A stretch of 7,350 nucleotides of DNA from Pirellulaceae bacterium (GCA_020846515.1 JADLDX010000428.1:1-7350), one strand, 5' to 3'; positions 1 through 5,901 are shown, counted from the stretch's first letter. Program-made: numbers and translations. The notes: generated by a model not told the origin, from the letters alone.

Positions 1-2
1 AT

Positions 3-1400
3 GGATGCCCCGGTTTTCGCCAGGCTTGGCGATTGAACCGCCGAGAACTGGTGCAAATTGGTGGCATATCGGCTTTGGGCGTTGGTATGGCAAGCCTGGC
101 CGCTGGCCGGGCATGGGCTGAAGTACAGCAGGTTAACTATCCGAAACGGCCGGCGAAAGCTTGCATTTTTTTGTTCATGTGGGGAGGCCCTAGCCAGCTA
201 GAAACCTTCGATCCCAAACCCGACGCGCCAGCTGAGATCCGTGGTGAGTTTCAACCCATTTCAACCTGCGTGCCGGGCATTCAGATATCCGAACACTTTA
301 GCCGCTTAGCCCAACTGACCGATCGCGTTTCGATTATTCGCTCACTGACTCATGACGATCCGGCGCATTTGTCCAGCGGCCATGCCACGTTGACTGGACA
401 ATGGGCTCCGGTACTGAAGAGTGACGACACACCGCCCAGTGCTCAAGATTCACCGCACTTGGGTGCCCTGGTGTCACGCATTCGATCGCTCGAATCTGGT
501 AACTCGGAGAGCGGCTTGCCCGGGTTTGTGGCTATGCCCTGGAAAGCTTTCCATCCCGCCGCGCCCGGCGGAGAAGCACCCGGGCAACATGGCGGCTGGC
601 TCGGTTCGGCCTTCGATGGGATGTTATTGACCGGTGACCCCAATCAAGCGGACTGGCAACCACGCGGATTGTCATTGCCAGCCGAGATGAGTCTCGATCG
701 CTTGGGCTCACGCGTTGAGTTGTTGAAGGTACTGGATGCCCAGCGATTGCAGTATGCTTCGCGGCACAGTTCTAATTTCCAGTTGCATCGCGATAGTGCC
801 ATGCAATTGCTGTCTTCCGATAAAGTTCGAAATGCGTTTGATCTTAGCCAAGAAGCCTCGGCAACACGCGAACGCTACGGACGAAATATTCATGGTCAAT
901 GCGTCCTGCTGGCTCGGCGGTTAGTGGAACATGGTGTGCCGCTCGTGACCGTTAACTGGCACAACGACGGTAAAAACTTCTGGGACACTCACGGCAACAA
1001 TTTTAATCGTTTAAAGAACGATTTAATTCCACCAGCCGATACGGCGCTGTCCGCACTGCTGGTCGATTTAGAAGAACGCGGTATGTTGGACGAGACGATC
1101 GTGGCTTGGGTGGGTGAGTTCGGCCGCCGCCCTCAAGTCTCGAAAGCCAACGCCGGTAGGGAACATTGGCCGTTTTGTTATAGCGGTCTGCTGGCAGGTG
1201 GCGGCATCAAACGCGGTTTCGTCCATGGCTCCAGCGACCGCCACGCGGCGTACCCCGCCTCTTCTCCTGTTTCACCCCTGGATTTCGCAGCTACGATTCT
1301 GCATGCTCTTGGCATCCCTTCCCAGCAAACCTTGGTCGCTCGCGAGAATCGGCCTCACAAGATTACTGGTGGAAGTGTGATTACGGAACTGTTGGCTTGA
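3..1400 (+). CDS. DUF1501 domain protein, Tat-exported, probably 5' partial
   Basis: Member of the DUF1501 family, an uncharacterised planctomycete-rich group related to the alkaline phosphatase/sulfatase fold; no reaction is established. Numbering from TTG 33: a twin-arginine signal (NRRELVQIGG, then a hydrophobic stretch ending GRAWA near residue 29) predicts export. The family core follows: FLFMWGGPSQLETFDPKP (about 46-63), the RSLTHDDPAHLSSGHATLTG region (103-122), NWHNDGKNFWDTHG (308-321), the VGEFGRRP motif (360-367), GREHWP (375-380) and SPLDFAATILHALGI near the C-terminus. His and Asp residues in these motifs suggest a metal site, by analogy with the superfamily. The frame stays open to the left edge (GCPGFRQAWR precedes the twin Arg), so the true start may lie outside; TTG 33 with AGG at 22-24 is the alternative. 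In related genomes DUF1501 genes often follow a DUF1549/DUF1553 cytochrome-like gene, which cannot be seen here. Confidence 0.92.
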   Translation, partial: GCPGFRQAWRLNRRELVQIGGISALGVGMASLAAGRAWAEVQQVNYPKRPAKACIFLFMWGGPSQLETFDPKPDAPAEIRGEFQPISTCVPGIQISEHFSRLAQLTDRVSIIRSLTHDDPAHLSSGHATLTGQWAPVLKSDDTPPSAQDSPHLGALVSRIRSLESGNSESGLPGFVAMPWKAFHPAAPGGEAPGQHGGWLGSAFDGMLLTGDPNQADWQPRGLSLPAEMSLDRLGSRVELLKVLDAQRLQYASRHSSNFQLHRDSAMQLLSSDKVRNAFDLSQEASATRERYGRNIHGQCVLLARRLVEHGVPLVTVNWHNDGKNFWDTHGNNFNRLKNDLIPPADTALSALLVDLEERGMLDETIVAWVGEFGRRPQVSKANAGREHWPFCYSGLLAGGGIKRGFVHGSSDRHAAYPASSPVSPLDFAATILHALGIPSQQTLVARENRPHKITGGSVITELLA

Positions 1401-1423
1401 CAACTGAATCAACGTGATATGCT
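1397..1423 (+). promoter_or_regulatory. Possible sigma70-like promoter for the SRPBCC-GyrI/alkC unit
   Basis: A perfect TTGACA (1397-1402) overlaps the last codons and stop of the DUF1501 gene. TATGCT (1418-1423) follows at a 15-bp spacing, with TGCTAT (1420-1425) as a weaker 17-bp alternative. Position fits a promoter for the gene at 1582, leaving a leader of about 150 nt. Planctomycete promoters are poorly matched to E. coli consensus, so this is tentative. Confidence 0.35.
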
Positions 1424-1455
1424 ATCTACGTCGAGACTCGCGGATGCGCTCGACG

Positions 1456-1514
1456 CCACCGCTGCCAAGCGGTGGAAAATCCCCTGAAACGCTTCCACCG
1501 TCTGGCGACAGTGG
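1456..1514 (+). promoter_or_regulatory. Leader with mutually exclusive hairpins (attenuator-like topology)
   Basis: Four segments can pair in alternative ways. Segment 1 CCACCGC (1456-1462) pairs perfectly with segment 2 GCGGTGG (1469-1475) across a 6-nt loop. Segment 2, as CGGTGGAA (1470-1477), also pairs perfectly with segment 3 TTCCACCG (1493-1500). Segment 3, as CCACCGTC (1495-1502), pairs with GACAGTGG (1507-1514) with one mismatch and a TGGC tetraloop. The set lies between the DUF1501 gene and the gene at 1582. No U-run follows segment 4, so it is not a standard intrinsic terminator; regulatory function is inferred from topology only. Confidence 0.35.
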
Positions 1515-1581
1515 CTACGGCTCAGCCTGCAATTCGTAACATTCAGCCGTGTAACATATTGATTATGGAAGCCCCAGTCTG

Positions 1582-2520
1582 ATGCCCAGATATCAGCTTG
1601 ACCGATCGATCGTTATTGGTGCGTCACCAGAGCGTGTATATGAGATCATCGCCGATTTCGGCTCTTGGACAACCTGGTCTCCATGGTTGATCGTCGAACC
1701 GACGACGCGCGTCACTGTATCCAAGGATCCAGCCGCCTTGGGGTCTACGTATGCTTGGCAAGGTGAGATCACCGGTCACGGTGAGTTGGAACACAAAAAG
1801 CTGATCGTTGGTGAATTGGTCGACGATGAGCTGCGATTCCTCAAGCCCTTCAAGGCCACATGTCAGACAGCCTTCAAGCTGACTGGCGAACGGTCAGGGA
1901 CGCGAGTGACCTGGACTATGGATGGGGCCATGCCTTGGTTCTTGTTTTGGATGATTCCCATGTTCAAGACCTTGATTGGCATGGATTATACGCGTGGCTT
2001 AACCATGCTCAAGGACTTGATTGAATCTGGCACCATCCCTTCGGTTACCAAGGTTCATGGACAGGAACAGGTCGGCCCATTGCGAATGGCCGGAATTGCT
2101 GACAGTTGTGCGGTGGACAATGTTGGAACGGCCATGGATCGATCCTTCGAGCAAGCACGGGAAGAGTTTCGCAAATTGGGCGCCTCCACCGACCTGGGTA
2201 TGGTTTCCGTCTATACCAAGTTTCGGATGAACGCTGGTGTCTTCGAATACATTAGCGGCTATCTGATACCCGCTGATGTGACTATCCCCGCCTCCTCGCC
2301 CCTAAAGACCTGGTCGCTGCCGATATGTAAAGCTTTTCGCGTGGAGCATATCGGCCCATATCGTCACTTGGGCAATGGTTGGAGCGTGGCCAATCAACTA
2401 TGTCGCTTTAAAAAACTGAAGCAACAGCGAACCGGCACTTTCGAAATCTATCGTACACCGTCGCCGAAAACGCCCGAGAGCGAAATCAAGACCGATATCT
2501 ATTTGCCTCTTCGCGGTTGA
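1582..2520 (+). CDS. SRPBCC (polyketide cyclase-like) + GyrI-like small-molecule-binding fusion protein
   Basis: A 312-residue two-domain protein. Residues 1-150 are an SRPBCC/START-like domain: opening strand YQLDRSIVIGASPERVYEII, the WTTWSPW motif (29-35), central strands, a hydrophobic PWFLFWMIPMF stretch (118-128) and the closing helix with GMDYTRGLTMLKDLIE (133-148). Such domains form a pocket for hydrophobic ligands. Residues 160-312 match the GyrI-like/AraC effector-binding fold, ending with the typical FEIY (E288) and TDIYLPLR (304-311). GyrI-like domains bind small molecules; some (YtkR7, C10R6) hydrolyse cyclopropanoid alkylating toxins. No DNA-binding domain is present, so it is probably not a regulator of the BmrR/AraC kind. 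ATG 1582 has GGAAG at 1567-1571 upstream. The alkC-like gene begins 39 bp downstream, suggesting co-transcription. The ligand is unknown. Confidence 0.9.
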   Translation: MPRYQLDRSIVIGASPERVYEIIADFGSWTTWSPWLIVEPTTRVTVSKDPAALGSTYAWQGEITGHGELEHKKLIVGELVDDELRFLKPFKATCQTAFKLTGERSGTRVTWTMDGAMPWFLFWMIPMFKTLIGMDYTRGLTMLKDLIESGTIPSVTKVHGQEQVGPLRMAGIADSCAVDNVGTAMDRSFEQAREEFRKLGASTDLGMVSVYTKFRMNAGVFEYISGYLIPADVTIPASSPLKTWSLPICKAFRVEHIGPYRHLGNGWSVANQLCRFKKLKQQRTGTFEIYRTPSPKTPESEIKTDIYLPLRG

Positions 2521-2559
2521 CGCTCGATCGTCTCTTCGGTGGTCGCTGCAGGCTTAAGC

Positions 2560-3711
2560 ATGAAAAAAACAACGGGAACCGGCTTCAGCCTCAAGGATCA
2601 GCTATTCAATCGGGATCGCGTTGAGTATCTCGCGGAGTTGTTTCGTTCGGCGGACTCCAGCTTTAATGCAACCGGGTTTGTTCGAGACACCATGCAGAGC
2701 CTGCTGCAGCTTGAACTGAAGGAAAGAATTGTTCATATCGCCACGATCCTCGAGCGATATTTGGATCCTGACTTTCGGTCGGCCGCCAAGCAGATTTTGG
2801 CCGCTCTGCCTCCGCCTTTGGATCCGACTCGCACGGACGACGATTTCGGCGACTTCATTTTCGCTGCGCTCGGTGAATATGTGGTCCGCAACGGACTATC
2901 GGCCAAACATCTGAGTTTGTCGCTCAAGACCTTGAAGGCTATTACCCAACGCTTCTCAATGGAAGACGCCATTCGAGCCTTCATCAATGCACATCCGGAG
3001 CAGACGTTGGCTGAACTAGTCCGTTGGTCCACGGACAAACACTACCATGTGCGTCGTTTGGTCAGCGAGGGCACGCGGCCACTGCTGCCTTGGTCTGGAC
3101 GTTTGTCTATCGATCCAACGCTGCCTTTACCGCTGCTAGATACCTTGCATGCCGACACGACACGTTACGTGACGCGCTCGATTGCCAATCATTTGAATGA
3201 CCTCTCCAAGAAGCAGCCACAACTGGTATTGGAAACATTGCAGCGCTGGCAAGCAGAAGGCCGACAGCGAGAGTCTGAACTCAAGTGGATGATCAAACAT
3301 GCCTTGCGTACGCTGATCAAACGTGGTGATTCAGAGGCCATGAAGTTTTTGGGGTTTACCACCAGTCCCCAGATCAAGGTCCACGAGTTCTTACTTGAAC
3401 CTGCGAGTCTTTATCCGGGCGACACGTTTGAGTTAACCTTGAGTCTGTTGGCCAAACGTCATGAAACATTAGTCATCGATTACGTGATCGACTTTGTCAA
3501 AGCCGGGGGCAAACGCTCGACGAAAGTTCACAAGCTTCGGCAAATAAGCTTGGGGGCCGGCGAATCGACGACTATTCGTAAACGACATCGCTTACACGCC
3601 GCTGCCACTACTTACAGGCTTTACCCTGGAACGCACTCGGTGACTGTTCAAATCAACGGCCAGCCCTACGGCAGCCAGTCCTTCGAACTCCTGGCACAAG
3701 ATCCCCAGTAG
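2560..3711 (+). CDS. alkC: AlkC-type HEAT-repeat DNA glycosylase with C-terminal Ig-like domain
   Basis: 383 residues from ATG 2560. GTG 2539 would add seven residues with no family support, so ATG is preferred. Residues about 1-265 are helical repeats of the AlkC/AlkD (HEAT-like repeat) DNA alkylation repair superfamily. The diagnostic segment is RWSTDKHYHVRRLVSEGTRP followed by LLPW (155-178), close to the AlkC-group pattern HVRRLxSEGxRPxxPW. These enzymes excise cationic alkylated bases such as 3-methyladenine and 3-methylcytosine without flipping the base. Residues about 272-377 are beta-rich (VHEFLLEPASLYPGDTFEL, then SVTVQINGQPYGSQSFEL near the end) and fit the Ig-like domain known from some AlkC proteins, where it contacts DNA. 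There is no signal peptide, so it should act in the cytoplasm. It lies 39 bp after the SRPBCC-GyrI gene. Assignment to AlkC rather than another HEAT glycosylase is likely but not proven. Confidence 0.88.
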   Translation: MKKTTGTGFSLKDQLFNRDRVEYLAELFRSADSSFNATGFVRDTMQSLLQLELKERIVHIATILERYLDPDFRSAAKQILAALPPPLDPTRTDDDFGDFIFAALGEYVVRNGLSAKHLSLSLKTLKAITQRFSMEDAIRAFINAHPEQTLAELVRWSTDKHYHVRRLVSEGTRPLLPWSGRLSIDPTLPLPLLDTLHADTTRYVTRSIANHLNDLSKKQPQLVLETLQRWQAEGRQRESELKWMIKHALRTLIKRGDSEAMKFLGFTTSPQIKVHEFLLEPASLYPGDTFELTLSLLAKRHETLVIDYVIDFVKAGGKRSTKVHKLRQISLGAGESTTIRKRHRLHAAATTYRLYPGTHSVTVQINGQPYGSQSFELLAQDPQ

Positions 3712-3721
3712 CTCCTTAGAT

Positions 3722-3749
3722 TAAGCACATGGACGCGTCCACGTGCTTA
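3722..3749. repeat. 28-bp near-perfect palindrome after alkC-like gene
   Basis: TAAGCAC (3722-3728) pairs with GTGCTTA (3743-3749). After one A/C mismatch (3729/3742) the centre TGGACGCGTCCA (3730-3741) is fully self-complementary. It starts 10 bp after the stop codon at 3709-3711, where a terminator or mRNA-end hairpin would be expected, but no T-run follows on the + strand. It could instead be a protein-binding palindrome. Confidence 0.5.
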
Positions 3750-3842
3750 CACGTAGTGCCGTGGCAACCTGGGGAAACTTGGTGGCTGCGGAAAGGATTA
3801 CCAGAAGATTAATGGTGGCCGTGTAGTGGTTTGATAGTCGCT

Positions 3843-3850
3843 AAATAATG
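3843..3850. repeat. Left 8-bp direct repeat (target-site duplication) of element A
   Basis: AAATAATG, repeated exactly at 3932-3939 directly outside the other end of element A. The next base inward is G in the left copy and the base after the right copy is also G, so the repeat can be read as 9 bp. Eight is preferred because it makes both element ends begin with GGC. Confidence 0.6.
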
Positions 3851-3931
3851 GGCTTGGATCGTAGCTTGGGCACTCTTGCCCGAGTTCAAATCGAGATGAC
3901 GGGCAAGAGTGCCCATCTTACAATCTTTGCC
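3851..3931. mobile_element. MITE-like palindromic element A (81 bp)
   Basis: The element is bounded by the 8-bp direct repeat AAATAATG (3843-3850 and 3932-3939). Its inner arms are a perfect 16-bp inverted repeat, TGGGCACTCTTGCCCG (3867-3882) against 3900-3915, with a 17-nt loop. The outer 16 bp of each end pair less well (9 of 16) but share GGC at positions 1-3, GAT at 7-9 and GTA at 11-13 from each end. It is far too short to code for a transposase, so it would be non-autonomous. The end pattern matches element B at 5792-5893. Confidence 0.65.
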
Positions 3932-3939
3932 AAATAATG
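3932..3939. repeat. Right 8-bp direct repeat (target-site duplication) of element A
   Basis: AAATAATG, the second copy of the repeat at 3843-3850, immediately after the terminal GCC of element A. Presence of an identical pair tightly abutting both ends is what distinguishes an insertion from a simple hairpin. Confidence 0.6.
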
Positions 3940-3964
3940 GCTGCGTCGTGGGTAATCCGTTGCG

Positions 3965-3994
3965 TTGTATCTTGGCATGCTCCGCGATTATAAT
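3965..3994 (+). promoter_or_regulatory. Putative promoter of the DUF1559 gene
   Basis: A perfect -10 box TATAAT (3989-3994) is preceded at an 18-bp spacing by TTGTAT (3965-3970), three of six matches to TTGACA. Transcription would begin near 4001, about 95 nt before ATG 4097. This argues against translation starting at TTG 3965, which lies inside the -35 box. Element A ends about 26 bp upstream of the box, so its insertion may have altered the upstream promoter context. Confidence 0.45.
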
Positions 3995-4096
3995 GCTCCC
4001 CGTACGTCGGATCTGCCGTTGGAAGCTCAGAAGAGGCTCCAGTGGACGCTCATGAGTTTTATGCCCCTCTTTCGCCATCTCTGGAGACATGTTGAC

Positions 4097-5725
4097 ATGT
4101 CATCAAGGCCTCTATTTACGCTGATAGTGCTGACTCTGGTGTCTTGCGTTTTGCGCACTAGCATCCAAGCTCAGGCACCAGCATCAGCCACGACAAACGA
4201 AGTGTTGCAACTGGTAACGCCAGACGCCGTGGCGATGCTGACCGTGCAACCGCGAGCCATCAGTCAATCCGAGATGATGAGTTCCTTGCCGGTCGAGGTG
4301 TTCAGTGCGATGTCCCTTGAATCGATAGGTCTGGATCCGTTCACCATCGAACGCGTGGATGCCATCGTCGGTGTGCCTAACTTTGCGGGCATACCAGCGG
4401 GCGGCCTGGTGACATTCAGCGAAGCGATTCCAGAGGAATTTATGGGTCGTTTCAAACCGCTAGATCCCAAGGCGAATAAAGGTATTGAGTTGTTTGAAGC
4501 GCCTGGTCTGGACGGCGTGGTTATTCATCCGAAGAATCCACGTCAAGCACTGGTCGGTACCAAGGCGTTTGTGTTGCGAGCCCTCTCGTCACCAGCGGAT
4601 GATGGACCGCTGCGCAAAATGGCGCGCGGCCTAGGCGAACCCAGCGCTGTTTCATTGGTCGTGGCCATCGAACCCGTCCGCGATTTGCTGGCCAGTGCCA
4701 CAGAAATGCCGGCCATGAAACAGGTACCACAGATCACCCAAGATGTCGATCTGATTATCGCGAAAACCGACATGCTGGCCATGCGCGTCCAATTGGGTGC
4801 GAAACCGGTGACAGCCTATATGCTGCAGACGGCCAATCCGCAGGACGCTTTAGAAGTGAACGCTTCGCTCGCACGTCTCGTGAAGGTTGGCATGCAAATG
4901 CTGATCAGCACCATGGCACAGCAGGCTGCCAACGAGCCAGGTCGCACGCCTATGGCCACGATCGCCTACTTGAAGCGACTGGCACCGGAGATCGAACGTT
5001 ACGCGACCTTCAAACCCAGTGGCAATCGTCTGCTGTTGCTCATCGAAGGCCAGCAACTGACGCTCAGTCAGGGTGGTATCCTGGTCGGCTTGCTCCTGCC
5101 AGCCGTCCAAGCCGCCCGCCAGGCAGCTCGTCGGATGCAGTCCTCTAACAATCTAAAGCAACTAGCCTTAGGCATACTCAATTATGAATCGGCCTATCGC
5201 TATCTCCCCAGCGATGCAGAGCCTCCTGCACCTGGCGAGACGGAAGCCAAGAGCAATTTGAGTTGGCGCGTGAAGATCCTGCCCTTCATCGAGCAACAAC
5301 AACTCTACGAGCAGTTTCATCTCGATGAACCCTGGGATAGTCCACACAACATAAAATTGCTGCCCTTGATGCCCGATTCGTATCGACATCCCAACTCGCT
5401 GGCTAAACCAGGCCATACGGTCTACCAAATGCCCACCGGTCCCAAACTGGCTGCCGAACCTGGCAAGCGACTCAGGCTGCGTGATTTCACCGACGGCACC
5501 TCCAATACGATCGCCATCGTTGAAACCACAGATCAGGCAGCAACACCTTGGACGAAACCAGACGACGTGAATCCATATGACAATCCAGCTGTGCTGCGCA
5601 ATACCACGGGTATCTTTCAAGCCAGCTTACTGGACGGCTCCGCGCGAGCCATCTCGGTGACCATAGATCCTCAAATGCTGAAAGGTCTGCTAACTCGAAA
5701 TGGTGGCGAGACCGTTGAACCATAA
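4097..5725 (+). CDS. Exported protein: planctomycete N-terminal domain fused to DUF1559
   Basis: 542 residues from ATG 4097, chosen because GGAG (4083-4086) lies 10 nt upstream and the product begins with a clean signal peptide (MSSRPLFTLIVLTLVSC). In-frame ATG 4052 and 4061 are alternatives. LVSC (14-17) fits a lipobox; signal peptidase I cleavage near AQA (25-27) is the other option. Residues about 30-320 form an unnamed domain shared with the gene at 5936 (IGLDPFTIERVDAIVG at 77-92; AIEPVRDLL at 190-198). Residues about 328-540 are DUF1559: LVGLLLPAVQAARQAARRMQ (329-348), NNLKQLALGILNYE, SWRVKILPFIEQQQLYEQF, EPWDSPHN, DGTSNTIAIVE (466-476), PWTKPDD (484-490) and LLDGSARAIS (511-520). Normal DUF1559 proteins start with a GFTLVELLVVI prepilin helix; here only its C-terminal half remains, internal to the protein. 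The Cys of the family's MQCSNN is Ser349, and the one in its RCPS segment is His431. Function unknown. Confidence 0.9.
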   Translation: MSSRPLFTLIVLTLVSCVLRTSIQAQAPASATTNEVLQLVTPDAVAMLTVQPRAISQSEMMSSLPVEVFSAMSLESIGLDPFTIERVDAIVGVPNFAGIPAGGLVTFSEAIPEEFMGRFKPLDPKANKGIELFEAPGLDGVVIHPKNPRQALVGTKAFVLRALSSPADDGPLRKMARGLGEPSAVSLVVAIEPVRDLLASATEMPAMKQVPQITQDVDLIIAKTDMLAMRVQLGAKPVTAYMLQTANPQDALEVNASLARLVKVGMQMLISTMAQQAANEPGRTPMATIAYLKRLAPEIERYATFKPSGNRLLLLIEGQQLTLSQGGILVGLLLPAVQAARQAARRMQSSNNLKQLALGILNYESAYRYLPSDAEPPAPGETEAKSNLSWRVKILPFIEQQQLYEQFHLDEPWDSPHNIKLLPLMPDSYRHPNSLAKPGHTVYQMPTGPKLAAEPGKRLRLRDFTDGTSNTIAIVETTDQAATPWTKPDDVNPYDNPAVLRNTTGIFQASLLDGSARAISVTIDPQMLKGLLTRNGGETVEP

Positions 5726-5783
5726 ATGCTCACAACCAAGTCACGACTTTAGCCCAAACACGAGCCTAGGCCAAACACCCGCT

Positions 5784-5791
5784 ACCATTCC
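5784..5791. repeat. Left 8-bp direct repeat (target-site duplication) of element B
   Basis: ACCATTCC, repeated exactly at 5894-5901. The pair touches both terminal inverted repeats with no gap, as expected of a duplication made on insertion. Confidence 0.68.
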
Positions 5792-5893
5792 GGCGTCGAT
5801 CTTAATGTGGGCGGAGAACCGTGGGCTAACGCCCTGCGGCTAATCAGCCGGAACGCGCTAGCGTCCGGTTTAGCCCGACTAAAGATCGACGCC
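5792..5893. mobile_element. MITE-like palindromic element B (102 bp)
   Basis: A perfect 12-bp terminal inverted repeat, GGCGTCGATCTT (5792-5803) against 5882-5893, is bounded exactly by the 8-bp direct repeat ACCATTCC (5784-5791 and 5894-5901). Inside are a nested stem GGGCTAA (5823-5829) with TTAGCCC (5870-5876), a hairpin CGGCT-AATC-AGCCG (5837-5850), and a hairpin with CCGG/ACGC arms, a bulged A and a GCTA loop (5848-5868). The folded form is a branched, cruciform-like structure. The core, with CGCGCTAGCG, resembles a repeat I recall as common in Rhodopirellula-type genomes; that is memory, not a search. No coding capacity for a transposase. It lies 42 bp before the start of the next gene. 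Confidence 0.72.
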
Positions 5894-5901
5894 ACCATTC
5901 C
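5894..5901. repeat. Right 8-bp direct repeat (target-site duplication) of element B
   Basis: ACCATTCC, the second copy of the repeat at 5784-5791, directly after the terminal GACGCC of element B. Its length equals that of the repeats around element A. Confidence 0.68.

Larger units (their letters stand above)
3712..4096. other. Non-coding gap of 385 bp between alkC-like gene and DUF1559 gene
   Basis: No convincing gene. Contents in order: a palindrome at 3722-3749; about 90 bp with nothing recognised (3750-3842); element A with its flanking direct repeats (3843-3939); a -10-like TATAAT (3989-3994); and a leader of roughly 95 nt before ATG 4097. The frame of the next gene stays open back to TTG 3965, but that stretch includes the promoter-like sequence and lacks a signal peptide, so it is treated as untranslated. 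Confidence 0.7.

Noticed and set aside
1..36. ATG at position 1 as a small gene or the end of an upstream gene (frame closes at TGA 34-36)
   Set aside because: Only 11 codons are visible; nothing identifies it, and the overlapping frame continues into the DUF1501 protein.
2539..2559. GTG 2539 as start of the glycosylase gene
   Set aside because: It adds seven residues (VVAAGLS-like) with no ribosome binding site and no family support; ATG 2560 begins a normal N-terminus.
2733..3038. 101-codon reverse-strand open frame
   Set aside because: It lies inside the well-supported glycosylase gene, whose reading frame carries the family motifs.
3843..3940. CRISPR-like direct repeat pair (AAATAATGG twice)
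   Set aside because: Only two copies exist and they tightly flank a palindrome, which fits a target-site duplication and not a repeat-spacer array.
3809..4090. 93-codon reverse-strand open frame across element A
   Set aside because: It reads through the mobile-element palindrome and the putative promoter and shows no protein family signal.
3965..4096. Upstream extension of the DUF1559 gene from TTG 3965 (44 extra residues)
   Set aside because: The stretch contains a perfect TATAAT with the TTG inside the probable -35 box, has no good ribosome binding site, and would bury the signal peptide beginning at ATG 4097.
5168..5620. 150-codon open frame on the reverse strand
   Set aside because: It is antisense to the conserved DUF1559 motifs, resembles no known protein and has no ribosome binding site worth noting.
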